Shown in pieces: positions 10,200-22,228 of a stretch of 64,000 nt of DNA. The position numbers and the translations under genes are program-made. Numbering within the stretch: position 1 is the first letter of the stretch; every line of letters starts with the position of its first letter. Below the pieces are notes generated by a model. The model was not told the origin of the DNA. It searched no databases and was given only the letters and a program-made list of their open reading frames with translations. Origin of the DNA: Lolium rigidum (Eukaryota > Streptophyta > Magnoliopsida > Poales > Poaceae); NCBI RefSeq assembly GCF_022539505.1, contig NC_061508.1, forward strand, positions 348,329,484-348,393,483, in the 5' to 3' direction.

Positions 10200-10845
10200 G
10201 CAATGAACGAGATGGGGTAGAAATTAATAAATCACTTACAGAACGTAGCAACCGATGATAGATTTGTCGAGGTCGCGCAGATTGAACAGCTGGAACAATT
10301 CACTCCGATGAATTGTTATATAGTAATGTTTGAAGTGATGCTCATATCTAACTTCCGCATATAAGTTTTATGTAACCCTTGTACCAATTTAGCAGACCTT
10401 TCATTTGTCGAGGTAGATCCTCTTCCTGCGCAGGCTCGACGAGAGGGCCATTCTTCACATATGTAAATACTACGTCCTTCATTGGCGCCTCATCAAGGCC
10501 TAACGAGTGCACGAAGAGTGATACCTAAGGTGGCCGCTTGTTCTCCGGCACTCGTTACGGTCAATCCATGTGCTGCCGCAGCTGCTATGATATCGGGGGC
10601 ATCCGGACCGGCGGCTTGCACTATGAGCGGGGCGATCGATTGTTTAGTTTGTTCCCTCGAGCTGGGCAACTTCTTTCCCCCTTTCTAATTTTTTCTCGGT
10701 CTCCTCCAAGGCTTTCTTCTCCTGCTTCTCCGCCAACTCTTGGTTCCTCTTGAACGCGAGTGCTTGCCTACGAAGTTCACGTGCATAGTCGTCGGCGAGA
10801 TTCTTTGCGGCTTGGGACGGTGTGTTCAAAAATGACTTAGCCCAT
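10200..10845 (-). pseudogene. CACTA 2 accessory/Ulp1-gene remnant, Glu/Lys-rich coiled coil
   Basis: Minus-strand stretches resemble the region upstream of the Ulp1 domain in grass CACTA elements. They are a Lys/Glu/Gln-rich helix-like segment at 10644-10829 (LADDYARELRRQ, KQEKKALEETEKKLERGKEV), a segment near 10380-10460 (EPAQEEDLPRQM), and one near 10230-10290 reading FNLRDLDKSIIGCYVL. They lie in different frames and are separated by stops, so this is a decayed gene. LTR A1 cuts it at 10846. It belongs with 3844-4690 as parts of one gene split by the TIR element. Confidence 0.55.
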
Positions 10846-12443
10846 CGATGGCGTGTATTTCACACGTTCGTTGGGCAACCCCAAGAGGAAGGTATGATGC
10901 GCACAGCAGCAAGTTTTCCCTCGAAAGAAACCAAGGTTTATCGAACCAGGAGGAGCCAAGAAGCACGTTGAAGGTTGATGGCGGCGGGATGTAGTGCGGC
11001 GCAACACCAAGATTCCGGCGCCAACGTGGAACCTGCACAACACAACCAAAGTACTTTGCCCCAACGAAACAGTGAGGTTGTCAATCTCACCGGCTTGCTG
11101 TAACAAAGGATTAACCGTATTGTGTGGAAGATGATTGTTTGCAGAGAAAATAGTAGAAACAAGTATTGCAGCGGATTTGTATTTCAGTATTAAAGAATGG
11201 ACCTGGGTCCACAGTTCACTAGAGGTGTCTCTCCCATAAGATAAAAGCATGTTGGGTGAACAAATTACGAGTCGGGCAATTGACAAATAGAGAGAGCATA
11301 ACAATGCACATACATGACATGATAAGTATAGTGAGATTTAATTGGGCATTACGACAAAGTACATAGACCGCCATCCAACCGCATCTATGCCTAAAAGTCC
11401 ACCTTCAGGTTATCATCCGAACCCCCTCCAGGTATTAAGTTGCTAAACAACGAGACAATTGCATTAAGTATGGTGCGTAATGTAATCAACAACTACATCC
11501 TCGGACATAGCGCCAATGTTTTATCCCTAGTGGCAACAGCACAACACAACCTTAGAACTTTCATCACATTGTCCCGGTGTCAATGCGGGCATGAACCCAC
11601 TATCGAGCATAAGTACTCCCTCTTGGAGTTAAAAATAAAAACTTGGCCAGAGCCTCTACTAGTAACGGAGAGCATGCAAGATCATAAACAACACATGTAT
11701 AATAACTTGATAATTAACATGACATAGTATTCTCTATCCATCGGATCCCGACAAACACAACATATAGAATTACGAGATAGATGATCTTGATCATGTTAGG
11801 CAGCTCACAAGATCCAGACAATGATAGCACAATGGGGAGAAGACAACCATCTAGCTACTGCTATGGACCCATAGTCCGAGGGGTAGACTACTCACTCATC
11901 ACTCCGGAGGCGACCATGGCGGCGTAGAGTCCTCCGGGAGATGATTCCCCTCTCCGGCGGGGTGCGGAGGCGATCTCTGGATCCCCCGAGATGGGATCGG
12001 CGGCGACGGCGTCTCGATGGGTTTTCCGTATCGTGGCTCTCGGTGCTCGGGGGTTTCGTCACGGAGGCTTTAAGTAGGCGGAAGGGCAAGTCAAGAGGCG
12101 GCACGGGGGGCCCGGACCATAGGCCGGCGCGGCCGGGGTGGGGCCGCGCTGCCCTAGGGTTTGGCCACCCCGTGGCCCCTCTTCGTCTCGTCTTCGGACT
12201 TCCGGAAGCTTCGTGGAAAAATAGGCCCCTGGGCTTTGATTTCGTCCAATTCCGAGAATATTTCGTTACTAGGATTTCTGAAACCAAAAACAGCAGAAAA
12301 CGACAGCGGCACTTCGGCATCTTGTTAATAGGTTAGTTCCGGAAAATGCACGAATATGACATAAAGTGTGCATAAAACATGTATGTATCATCAATAATAT
12401 GGCATAGAACATAAGAAATTATCGATACGTCGGAGACGTATCA
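10846..12443 (-). mobile_element. A1: 3' LTR (A type, 1598 bp)
   Basis: Read on the minus strand it starts tgatacgtcggagacgtatc (reverse of 12443) and ends ...aaatacacgccatcg at 10846, where the last base of the expected CA is changed. It is the same length as the 5' LTR of A3. The internal sequence lies at higher coordinates, so this is the 3' LTR of a minus-strand element. Confidence 0.88.
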
Positions 12444-14655
12444 AGCATCCCCAAGCTTAGTTACGCTCGTCCCGAGCGAGGTAAAACGATAACAAAGATA
12501 ATTTCTGAAGTGATATGCCATCATAACCTTGATCATACTATTTGTAAACATATGTAGTGGATGCAGCGATCATAACAATGGTGATGACATGAGTAAACAG
12601 GTGAATCATAAAGCAAAGACTTTTCATGAATAGTACTTCAAGACAAGCATTAATAAGTCTTGCATAAGAGTTAACTCATAAAGCAATAAATCAAAGTAAA
12701 GGTATTGAAGCAACACAAAGGAAGATTAAGTTTCAGCGGTTGCTTTCAACTTGTAACATGTATATCTCATGGACAATGGCCAACATAGAGTAGTATAACA
12801 AGTACAATATGCAAGTATGTAGGAATCAATGCACGGTTCACACAAGTGTTTGCTTCTTGAGGTGGAGAGAAATAGGTGAGCTGACTCAACATAAAAGTAA
12901 AGAGAATGGTCCTTCAAAGAGGAAAGCATCGATTGCTATATTTGTGCTAGAGCTTTTATTTTGAAAACATGAAACAATTTTGTCAACGGTAGTAATAGAG
13001 CATATGAGTTATGAAAGTTATATCTTACAAGTTGCAAGTCTCATGCATAGTATGCTAATAGTGCCCGCACCTTGTCCTAATTAACTTGGACTACCGGATC
13101 TTTGCAATGCACATGTTTTGACCAAGTGTCACAATGGGGTACCTCCATGCCGCACTGTACAAAGGTCTAAGGAGAAAGCTCGCATTTTGGATTTCTCGCT
13201 TTTGATTATTCTCAACTTAGACATCCATACCGGGACAACATGGACAACGGATAATGGACTCCTCTTTTATGCATAAGCATGTGGCAACAATTATTATTCT
13301 CATATGAGATTGAGGATATGTGTCCAAACTGAAACTTCCACCATGAATCATGGCTTTAGTTAGCGGCCCAAAGTTCTTCTCTAACAACATGCATGCTCCA
13401 ACCATGAAGGTGGTAGATCTCTCTTGCTTCAGACAAGACGGACATGCATAGCAACTCACATGATATCCAACAAAGAATAGTTGATGGCGTCCCCAGAAAC
13501 ATGGTTATCGCTCAACAAGCAACTTAATAAGAGATAAAGTGCATAAGTACATATTCAATACTACAATAGTTTTTAAGCTATTTGTCCCATGAGCTATATA
13601 TTGCAAAGGTGAATGATGGAATTTTAAAGGTAGCACTCAAGCAATTTACTTTGGAATGGCGGATAAATACCATGTAGTAGGTAGGTATGGTGGACACAAA
13701 TGGCATAGTGGTTGGCTCAAGTATTTTGGATGCATGAGAAGTATTCCCTCTCGATACAAGGTTTAGGCTAGCAAGGTTATTTGAAACAAACACAAGGATG
13801 AACGGTACAGCAAAACTCACATAAAAGACATATGGTAAACATTATAAGTCTCCATACCGTCTTCCTTGTTGTTCAAAACTCAATACTAGATATTATCTAG
13901 ACTCTAGAGAAACCAAATATGCAAACCAAATTAGCAAGCTCTAAGTATTTCTTCATTAATGGGTGCAAAGTATATGATGCAAGAGCTTAATCATGAGCAC
14001 AACAATTGCCAAGTATCAAATTATCCAAGACATTTTAGAGTTACTACATGTAGCATTTTCCAATTCCAACTATATAACAATTTAACGAAGCAGAAACTTC
14101 GCCATGAATACTATGAGTAGAACCTAAGGACATATTTGTCCATATGCAACAGCGGAGCGTGTCTCTCTCCCATAAAGTGAATGCTAGGATCCATTTTATT
14201 CAAACAAAACAAAAAACAAAAACAAACCGACGCTCCAAGCAAAGTACATAAGATGTGGCCGAATAAAAATATAGTTTCGGGGAGGAACTCGATAATGTTG
14301 TCGATGAAGAAGGGGATGCCTTGGGCATCCCCAAGCTCAGACGCTTGAGTCTTCTTAATATATGCGAGGGTGAACCACCGGGGCATCCCCAAGCTTAGAG
14401 CTTTCACTCTCCTTGATCATATTGCATCATACTCCTCTCTTGATCCTTGAAAACTTCCTCCACACCAAACTCGAAACAACTCATTAGAGGGTTAGTGCAT
14501 AATAAAAATTCACATGTTCGGAGGTGACACAATCATTCTTAACACTTCTGGACATTGCATAAAGCTACTGAACATTAATGGATCAAAGAAATTCATCCAA
14601 CATAGCAAAAGAGGCAATGCGAAATAAAGAGCCAGAATCTGTCAAAACGAACAGT
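12444..14655 (-). mobile_element. A1: 3' internal region, up to the gap
   Basis: It matches the A2 (14756-17035) and A3 (36460-39162) internal regions, inverted relative to A2. The purine-rich tract 'aagcttggggatgct' (reverse of 12444-12458) next to the LTR is the likely second-strand primer. Roughly 80-codon frames at 13217-13459 and 13578-13820 have counterparts in A2, and one in A3. They differ by amino-acid changes and frameshifts between copies, so I do not call them genes. The region occupies the position after gag where Athila relatives carry pol and an env-like ORF. Confidence 0.85.
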
Positions 14656-14755
14656 NNNNNNNNNNNNNNNNNNNNNNNNNNNNNNNNNNNNNNNNNNNNN
14701 NNNNNNNNNNNNNNNNNNNNNNNNNNNNNNNNNNNNNNNNNNNNNNNNNNNNNNN
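14656..14755. other. Assembly gap, exactly 100 N
   Basis: One hundred consecutive N, a conventional placeholder for a gap of unknown size. Both flanking contigs end inside the same A-family internal repeat, in opposite orientation. Confidence 0.99.
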
Positions 14756-17035
14756 CAACTTTCATTCAATTTGAGCATTTTCGTTTGAGCAAGTCTGGTG
14801 GCCTAATAAAATCCATCTTTACGGACTGTTCTGTTTTGACAGATTCTGTCTTTTATTTCGCATTGCCTCTTTTGCTATGTTGGATGAATTTATTTGATCC
14901 ATTAATGTCCAAGTAGCTTTATGCAATGTCCAGAAGTGTTAAGAATGATTGTGTCACCTCTGAACATGTGAATTTTTATTATGCACTAACCCTCTAATGA
15001 GTTGTTTCGAGTTTGGTGTGGAGGAAGTTTTCAAGGATCAAGAGAGGAGTATGATGCAATATGATCAAGAAGAGTGAAAGCTCTAAGCTTGGGGATGCCC
15101 CGGTGGTTCACCCCTGCATATATTAAGAAGACTCAAGCGTCTAAGCTTGGGGATGCCCAAGGCATCCCCTTCTTCATCGACAACATTATCAGGTTCCTCC
15201 CCCGAAACTATATTTTTATTCGGCCACATCTTATGTACTTTGCTTGGAGCGTCGGTTTGTTTTTGTTTTTTGTTTTGTTTGAATAAAATGGATCCTAGCA
15301 TTCACTTTATGGGAGAGAGACACGCTCCGCTGTTGCATATGGACAAATATGTCCTTAGGCTCTACTCATAGTATTCATGGCGAAGTTTCTTCTTCGTTAA
15401 ATTGTTATATGGTTGGAATTGGAAAATGCTACATGTAGTAACTCTAAAATGTCTTGGATAATTTGATACTTGGCAATTGTTGTGCTCATGTTTAAGCTCT
15501 TGCATCATATACTTTGCACCCATTAATGAAGAAATACTTAGAGCTTGCTAATTTGGTTTGCATATTTGGTTTCTCTAGAGTCTAGATAACATCTAGTATT
15601 GAGTTTTGAACAACAAGGAAGACGGTATGGAGTCTTATAATGTTTACCATATGTCTTTTATGTGAGTTTTGCTGTATCGTTCATCCTTGTGTTTGTTTCA
15701 AATAACCTTGCTAGCCTAAACCTTGTATCGAGAGGGAATACTTCTCATGCATCCAAAATCCTTGAGCCAACCACTATGCCATTTGTGTCCACCATACCTA
15801 CCTACTACATGGTATTTATCCGCCATTCCAAAGTAAATTGCTTGAGTGCTACCTTTAAAATTCCATCATTCACCTTTGCAATATATAGCTCATGGGAGAA
15901 ATAGCTTAAAAACTATTGTAGTATTGAATATGTACTTATGCACTTTATCTCTTATTAAGTTGCTTGTTGAGCGATAACCATGTTTACGGGGACGCCATCA
16001 ACTATTCTTTGTTGGATATCATGTGAGTTGCTATGCATGTCCGTCTTGTCTGAAGCAAGAGAGATCTACCACCGTCATGGTTGGAGCATGCATATTGTTA
16101 GAGAAGAACTTTGGGCCGCTAACTAAAGCCATGATTCATGGTGGAAGTTTCAGTTTGGACATATATCCTCAATCTCATATGAAAATGAAAATTGTTGCCA
16201 CATGCTTATGCATTAAAGAGGAGTCCATTATCTGTTGTCCATGTTGTCCCGGTATGGATGTCTAAGTTGAGAATAATCAAAAGCGAGAAATCCAAAATGC
16301 GAGCTTTCTCCTTAGACCTTTGTACGAGCGGCATGGAGGTACCCCATTGTGACGCTTGGTCAAAACATGTGCATTGCAAAGATCCGGTAGTCCAAGTTAA
16401 TTAGGACAAGGTGCGGGCACTATTAGTATACTATGCATGAGACTTGCAACTTGTAAGATATAATGTACATAACTCATATGCTTTATTACTACCGTTGACA
16501 AAATTGTTTCATGTTTTCAAAATAAAAGCTCTAGCACAAATATAGCAATCGATGCTTTCCTCTTTGAAGGACCATTCTCTTTACTTTTATGTTGAGTCAG
16601 TTCACCTATTTCTCTCCACCTCAAGAAGCAAACACTTGTGTGAACCGTGCATTGATTCTTACATATTTGCATATTGTACTTGTTATATTACTCTATGTTG
16701 ACAATTATCCATGAGATATACATGTTACAAGTTGAAAGCAACCGCTGAAACTTAATCTTCCTTTGTGTTGCTTCAATACCTTTACTTTGATTTATTGCTT
16801 TATGAGTTAACTCTTATGCAAGACTTATTAATACTTGTCTTGAAGTACTATTCATGAAAAGTCTTTGCTTTATGATTCACTTGTTTACTCATGTCATTAC
16901 CATTGTTTTGATCGCTGCATTCACTACATATGTTTACAAATAGTATGATCAAGGTTATGATGGCATATCACTTCGAAATTATCTTTGTTATCGTTTTACC
17001 CGCTCGGGACGAGCAGAACTAAGCTTGGGGATGCT
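14756..17035 (+). mobile_element. A2: 3' internal region, from the gap
   Basis: It is collinear with A3 from about 36880 to 39162 and is the inverse of A1. It ends in aagcttggggatgct before the LTR. The 5' half and 5' LTR are missing into the gap. Frames at 15662-15904 and 16023-16265 are the counterparts of those in A1. Confidence 0.87.
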
Positions 17036-18630
17036 TGATACGTCTCCGACGTATCGATAATTTCTTATGTTCTATGCCATATTATTGATGATACCTACAT
17101 GTTTTATGCACACTTTATGTCATATTCGTGCATTTTCCGGAACTAACCTATTAACAAGATGCCGAAGTGCCGATTCTTGTTTTCTGCTGTTTTTGGTTTC
17201 GGAAATCCTAGTAACGAAATATTCTCGGAATTGGACGAAATCAAAGCCCAGGGGCCTATTTTCTCACGAAGCTTCCGGAAGTCCGAAGGAGAGACGAAGA
17301 GGGGCCACGGAGGGGCCACACTATAGGGCGGCGCGCCCCCCTTGGCCGCGCGGCCCCGTGGTGTGGGGCCCCCGTGCCGCCTCTTGACCTGCCCTTCCGC
17401 CTATAAAAAGTCTCCGTGACGAAACCCCCAGTACCGAGAGCCACGATACGGAAAACCTTACTGAGACGCCGCCGCCGCCGATCCCATCTCGGGGGATCCA
17501 GGAGATCGCCTCCGGCACCCTGCCGGAGAGGGGAATCATCTCCCGGAGGACTCTACACCGCCATGGTCGCCTCCGGAGTGATGAGTGAGTAGTTCACCCC
17601 TGGACTATGGGTCCATAGCAGTAGCTAGATGGTTGTCTTCTCCTCATTATGCTTCATTGTTGGATCTTGTGAGCTGCCTAACATGATCAAGATCATCTAT
17701 CCGTAATTCTATATGTTGTGTTTGTCGGGATCCGATGGATAGAGAATACCATGTCATGTTAATTATCAAGTTATTACATATGTGTTGTTTATGATCTTGC
17801 ATGCTCTCCGTTTCTAGTAGAGGCTCTGGCCAAGTTTTTACTTTTAACTCCAAGAGGGGGTACTTATGCTCGATAGTGGGTTCATGCCTGCATTGACACT
17901 GGGGAGTGACAGAAACCCCTAAGGTTGTGTTGTGCTCGTTGCCACTAGGGATAAAACATTGGCGCTATGTCCGAGGATGTAGTTGTTGATTACATTACGC
18001 ACCATACTTAATGCAATTGTCTCGTTGTTAGCAACTTAATACCGGAGGGGTTCGGATGATAACTCTGAAGGTGGACTTTTTAGGCATAGATGCGGTTGGA
18101 TGGCGGTCTATGTACTTTGTCGTAATGCCCAATTAAATCTCACTATACTTATCATGTCATGTATGTGCATTGTTATGCCCTTTCTATTTGTCAATTGCCC
18201 GACTGTAATTTGTTCACCCAACATGCTTTTATCTTATGGGAGAGACACCTCTAGTGAACTCGTGGACCCCGGTCCATTCTTTTAAATACTGAAATACAAA
18301 TCTGTCTGCAATACTTGTTTACTGTTTTCTCTCGCAAACAATCATCTTCCACACAATACGGTTAATCCTTTGTTACAGCAAGCCGGTGAGATTGACAACC
18401 TCACTGTTTCGTTGGGGTAAAGTACTTTGGTTGTGTTGTGCAGGTTCCACGTTGGCGCCGGAATCTCTGGTGTTGCGCCGCACTACATCCCGCCGCCATC
18501 AACCTTCAACGTGCTTCTTGGCTCCTACTGGTTCGATTAAACCTTGGTTTCTTACTGAGGGAAACTTGCCGCTGTGCGCATCACACCTTCCTCTTGGGGT
18601 TCCCAACGGACGTGTCAACTACACGCATCA
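17036..18630 (+). mobile_element. A2: 3' LTR (1595 bp)
   Basis: It starts tgatacgtctccgacg and ends acacgcatca. B-type LTR sequence follows directly (cggtgcggccaggg), so A2 inserted into the B 3' LTR; 18631-18635 (cggtg) is the candidate target duplication. A GC-rich inverted repeat lies at about 17321-17372 and a TATA box at 17401. Confidence 0.9.
17401..17410 (+). promoter_or_regulatory. TATA box of the A2 LTR
   Basis: ctataaaaag lies about 30 bp downstream of the GC-rich inverted repeat, at the expected U3/R boundary of the LTR. The same position in A3 reads ctacaaatag. Confidence 0.6.
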
Positions 18631-18947
18631 CGGTGCGGCCAGGGCAGGGCCCGCGCCGGCTGTGAGGGGGGCCCATGGCGGCCCTCCTCAGCTCCCCCTT
18701 CTGGCTCCCTTCGTCATCTGGAAAAATAGGAGCTTTCGTGTAATTCCCGTCAATTGTTGATCTTCCGAAATATTGCGTTCTGACGATGCTCTTTCCAGCA
18801 GAATCCTGGCTCCGGTGCGCGATCCCCAAATAATCATGAAACATGCAAAATAGATGAAATAACAGAAGTATCCTCTCCAAATATGAAATATATCAATGAA
18901 TAACAACAAATTATGATATAAAATAGTGATGCAAATTGGACGTATCA
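18631..18947 (-). mobile_element. B: 3' LTR remnant (5' 317 bp of the LTR)
   Basis: It matches the B 5' LTR from about 49812 to 50127, with few differences. On the minus strand it begins tgatacgtccaatttgcatc. The rest of the LTR is beyond A2 and not in the window. Confidence 0.88.
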
Positions 18948-18963
18948 ACTCCCCCCAAGCTTA
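18948..18963 (-). other. B: polypurine tract
   Basis: On the minus strand, aagcttggggggagt precedes the LTR start. This is where plus-strand DNA synthesis starts in LTR elements. Confidence 0.7.
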
Positions 18964-20257
18964 GACTTCGCTTGTCCCCAAGCGAAACTGAACTCGGTAA
19001 ACAGGACCACATGTTTATGGAGTGAAGATTCGATAAATCAAATACGGACAAGAAGCATCATATTCATTCACACAAGACATTCTAGTAGACAAATTCCTCA
19101 TATAACTCAACTTGAAACAAGTATAAGGTAATCACAAATAAAGGTGCATAAGAAATCATAATTGGTGATGGCAAACTTTGTTCTTGGTCAGAGAACAATT
19201 AACAAGTTATTCTTATCTATCGAGCAGCGCTTTCATATTAAAGCTTATGGTAAACTTGCATACTCAATCATAGTAATCATTGATAACTTTCAAAGCTATA
19301 TTCATTCAGATAAAACTTGTACTAAACAAGGAAGAATAAAAGACATGATGAAGTAAATCACAATATAATAGTTTGATCACAACAACTAAAATGCTTGCTT
19401 GAGATGGAAGGAAATAGGTTTACTGACTCAACATAAAGTAAAAGACAGGCCCTTCACAGAGGGAAGCAGGGATTAAATCATGTGCTAGAGCTTTTTCAGT
19501 TTTGAAATCATATAAAGAGAATAAAAGTAAAGTTTTGAGAGGTGTTTGTTGTTGTCAACGACTGGTAGAGGGTACTCTAACCCCCTTGCCAAACGAGACC
19601 TCCAAAGAGCGGCTCCCATGAAGGACGTTATCTCTACCAGCAAGGTAGATCATCCCTCTTCTCTTTTGTTTACACATGTACTTTAGTTTATTTAGGGATG
19701 ACACTCCCCCCAACCTTTGCTTACGCAAGCCATGGCTAACCGAATCCTCGGGTGCCTTCCAACAATCTCATACCATGGAGGAGTGTCTATTGCAAAATTA
19801 AGTTGCTTACTGATGAATCAGAGCAAAACATGTGAAGAGAATTATTAATGAAAGTTGATTAATTGGGGCTGGGAACCCCGTTGCCAGCTCTTTTTGCAAA
19901 ATTATAGGATAAGTGGATGAAGCCACTAGTCCATTAGTGGAAGCTGCCTAACAACAAGACTGAAAGATAAAACACCACATACTTCCTCATGAGCTATAAA
20001 ACATTGACACAAATAAGAAGTAATAAATTTTGAATTGTTTAAAGGTAGCACATGAAGTATTTACTTGGAATGGCAGGAAATACCATGCAGTAGGTAGATA
20101 TGGTGGACACAAATGGCATAGGTTTGGGTTCAGGTTTGGATGCACGAGAAGCATTCCCTCTCAGTACGGGTCTTTGGCTAGCAAGGTTAATTAGCAAGCA
20201 TAAGAGTTGAGGGAAACAAACGAATATACATGTGATAGAAACAATCATGCATCTTTC
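18964..20257 (-). mobile_element. B: 3' internal non-coding region, part 1
   Basis: No coding frame persists on either strand. The sequence continues at 26763 after element C. The small frames at 19162-19356 and 20039-20278 have no recognisable content. Confidence 0.7.
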
Positions 20258-20258
20258 A

Positions 20259-21434
20259 CGTTGACTGCCAAAACCCACCGGCGGGCAGCGGCCTTGTCAA
20301 CACCGTAGAGCCGGGGGAGCCTAGAGCTGCGGCTGGCCGAGACCCCTCCGAGCGACGGCCCGCAATGCTCTTCCGGTCACACGCGGCGTTGCAAAGTGCA
20401 GGGCGTGCCACCTGACCTATACCCGGTCGGGAAGGTGATGAGATTGCCTCGCTTAGTTTCCTGCAGGGCATACACGTAAACGTTAAATACGAGCCTCGAT
20501 CGGCTCTCGAGTTATCTCGTGAATCGGCTCAAAGAGCCGATCCACCCATGATCCGTACGGGGTGTACGAATACCCGGTGGTCCTGCTTGATCAAGATGAA
20601 GCTAATGAGATCTACGACGATTTAGGGTTTTCACCACATAATCGGATCATCCTACTCCAGGTTGGGCCGGATGGCCACGCACGGTGCTCGTAAGCTCGAT
20701 CCTAAACAAGGCCAAAAAACCAACATAAAGTTGATCCTAGGAACATCCCGTTTAGGACTTGCGAACGCCACCCTACGTGCCACAGGATCCTCCCCCTTTG
20801 TAAGGCCAAACTATTGCAGATATTAAACTAATCCTTGTAGAACAAGGAGCAATCGTAACGGATCAGATCTACTAAATAATGATCAAGCGGGGTGCCGCCC
20901 CCACACCTGGGATAGGCGTGAGGACGGCTAGATATGCAAGGGTTGCACTACGTAAGCATGCTTAAACGAAGAACAATGCTAACCCTAACACATCTAATGA
21001 TAACTACGTTGCTCGCCATCAAAAGCGCTTCGAGTACGAGCAACGCATGAACAACGTGGGGCTTGTGCTGCCTAGATCGCAAGATGCGATCTAGGCAGCA
21101 TGTCGCTTACCCGATAGAAACCCTCGAGACGAAGGAGTTGGCGATGCGCCGAGATTGGTTTGTTTTTGGGGTTGAACGTGAGTTGTTGTTTATTCCATAA
21201 ACCCTAGGTACATATTTATAGTCCAGGGGACTTTCTAATGTGGATGTGCACTAAACCGTGCACGAGATAAACTCTAACTTCTAAATCGATACATAATTTA
21301 TTCTACTAAGATACACGGGCTAACTAGCCCAACTTCTCCGTGCGAGGCCGCTTCATAGATCTTTCATATGTAATCTTCCAAGCCCATCTTGATCGCGGCC
21401 CACCTCCTGATTTAGCCAAAATCTGGTGATAACA
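20259..21434 (-). mobile_element. C: 3' LTR
   Basis: On the minus strand it starts tgttatcaccagattttggc and ends ggcagtcaacg (family end: gtcaaca). Its TATA-like actataaata is at 21213-21222 (minus). Hairpins homologous to those of D lie at 20890-20925, 21005-21045 and 21066-21100. Confidence 0.9.
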
Positions 21435-21452
21435 CATGCCCCCTGGTTTTGG
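21435..21452 (-). other. C: polypurine tract
   Basis: On the minus strand it is ccaaaaccagggggcatg, directly before the LTR. D has the near-identical aaaaccagggggggcatg before its 3' LTR. Confidence 0.8.
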
Positions 21453-21624
21453 TAATGGTAATTTCAAAACCACTCGTTTTTCCCCGGAGGGGTCGTATCA
21501 CGGCAGAGCGGAACCGTCGCAGACATGCCTCATCATGACGACTTGCCTTCCCAACTTCTCTGCACGATTTGACAGTTTTGGCACTATGTCCTCGAGAACT
21601 GCTCGGAAATTAAAAACCCCCACC

Positions 21625-21640
21625 TCCTTTTATTTAGCCG
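21625..21640 (+). promoter_or_regulatory. TATA-like box of the antisense ORF in C
   Basis: tccttttatttagccg lies 64 bp before the ATG at 21705. D has ccttttatttaaccg (minus strand, 60246-60232), also exactly 64 bp before its antisense ATG. Shared sequence and spacing in otherwise diverged DNA suggest a core promoter. Confidence 0.5.
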
Positions 21641-21704
21641 CAACGAACAGTTCTCTTCTTTTCCCCTTCCGCAGTGGCACTCCAAAAAACCCTCCTCTGC
21701 AACC

Positions 21705-22228
21705 ATGTCCTCTTCCTCTTCCTCTTCTTCTTCGTCGGATCCTTCCCACGTGTCCTCTCCAATCCGAGAGTCGACGCCCTCGTGGGGGACGCAAGCGGCG
21801 TACGACATCCTTGCCCCGACAAAGTGGGACAAAGAGGACCATGACTCCTCCGTCCGGTCCGAGGATGACAAATCCCGGACCGACGGGGAGAGCGATCTCC
21901 GCTTCCTTGCCGGCGAGGAAGCGGTGGTGGAGAGCGAAGACGACCGCCTCTCCGGGCGGACTTCACCACCTCCGAGGAGGTGAAGGAAGAGGGAGAGGAG
22001 GAAGAGGATGAAGACGGCTCCTCCGATGAGCCGCCGGCCAAACGCCGCCACCTCTGGCCCGGGAACTTCAGCGACGTCGACAGTGACGACGACGCCGACG
22101 AAGAGGACGAAGACGACGAGGGTCCTATCGGCGGCCGCTGGAGCAGCGACGACGAGCCGGCGGGGAGTAGCACCGGCGGTGGCGACGACGGTGACGACGA
22201 CGACGACGAGGGCAGCAGCGGCCCCTAG
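21705..22228 (+). pseudogene. C: antisense acidic Ser/Glu/Asp-rich ORF, one frameshift
   Basis: The ORF runs opposite to the element's own genes, between the protease region and the 3' LTR. It starts with a poly-Ser run (21705), has a middle with DGESDLRFLAGEE, and ends in long Asp/Glu runs. The first frame closes at 21983 and the acidic half is open in the next frame, so there is a one-base shift near 21965. The D counterpart (59616-60167, minus) is open throughout and shares the Ser-rich start, the DLRFL block and SDEPPAKR, a possible nuclear localisation signal before an acidic tail. Antisense ORFs at this position are known in some Tat-lineage elements such as maize Grande. Function is unknown; acidic tails suggest protein or histone binding, which is inference only. 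Confidence 0.65.

Larger units (their letters stand above)
3386..10845 (-). mobile_element. CACTA transposon fragment 2 (split by a TIR element)
   Basis: The left end is cactggtagaaaaacggcc at 3386, a standard grass CACTA terminus, followed by subterminal copies of 'gtcgcggtt'/'aaccgcgac' to about 3600. Minus-strand coding remnants of an Ulp1-type protease (3844-4690) and of the upstream part of the same gene family (10200-10829) lie on both sides of the 4763-10143 insertion. The element is cut again at 10846 by LTR A1. The other terminus is not in the window. Confidence 0.78.

Noticed and set aside
13217..13820. Two 80-codon ORFs in the A1 internal region, with counterparts in A2 and one in A3, as env-like genes
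   Set aside because: Copies differ by amino-acid replacements and frame breaks, and recent common descent alone explains the shared frames. No membrane or signal features support env.
10846..18630. Recent hairpin-type inverted duplication
   Set aside because: The arms differ clearly in the GC-rich LTR part and have different flanks, so they are two separate insertions or contigs.
18386..18760. LTR-internal ORFs (also 28602-29033, 40199-40669, 49533-49940)
   Set aside because: They lie inside LTRs, shift between copies, and lack domains.
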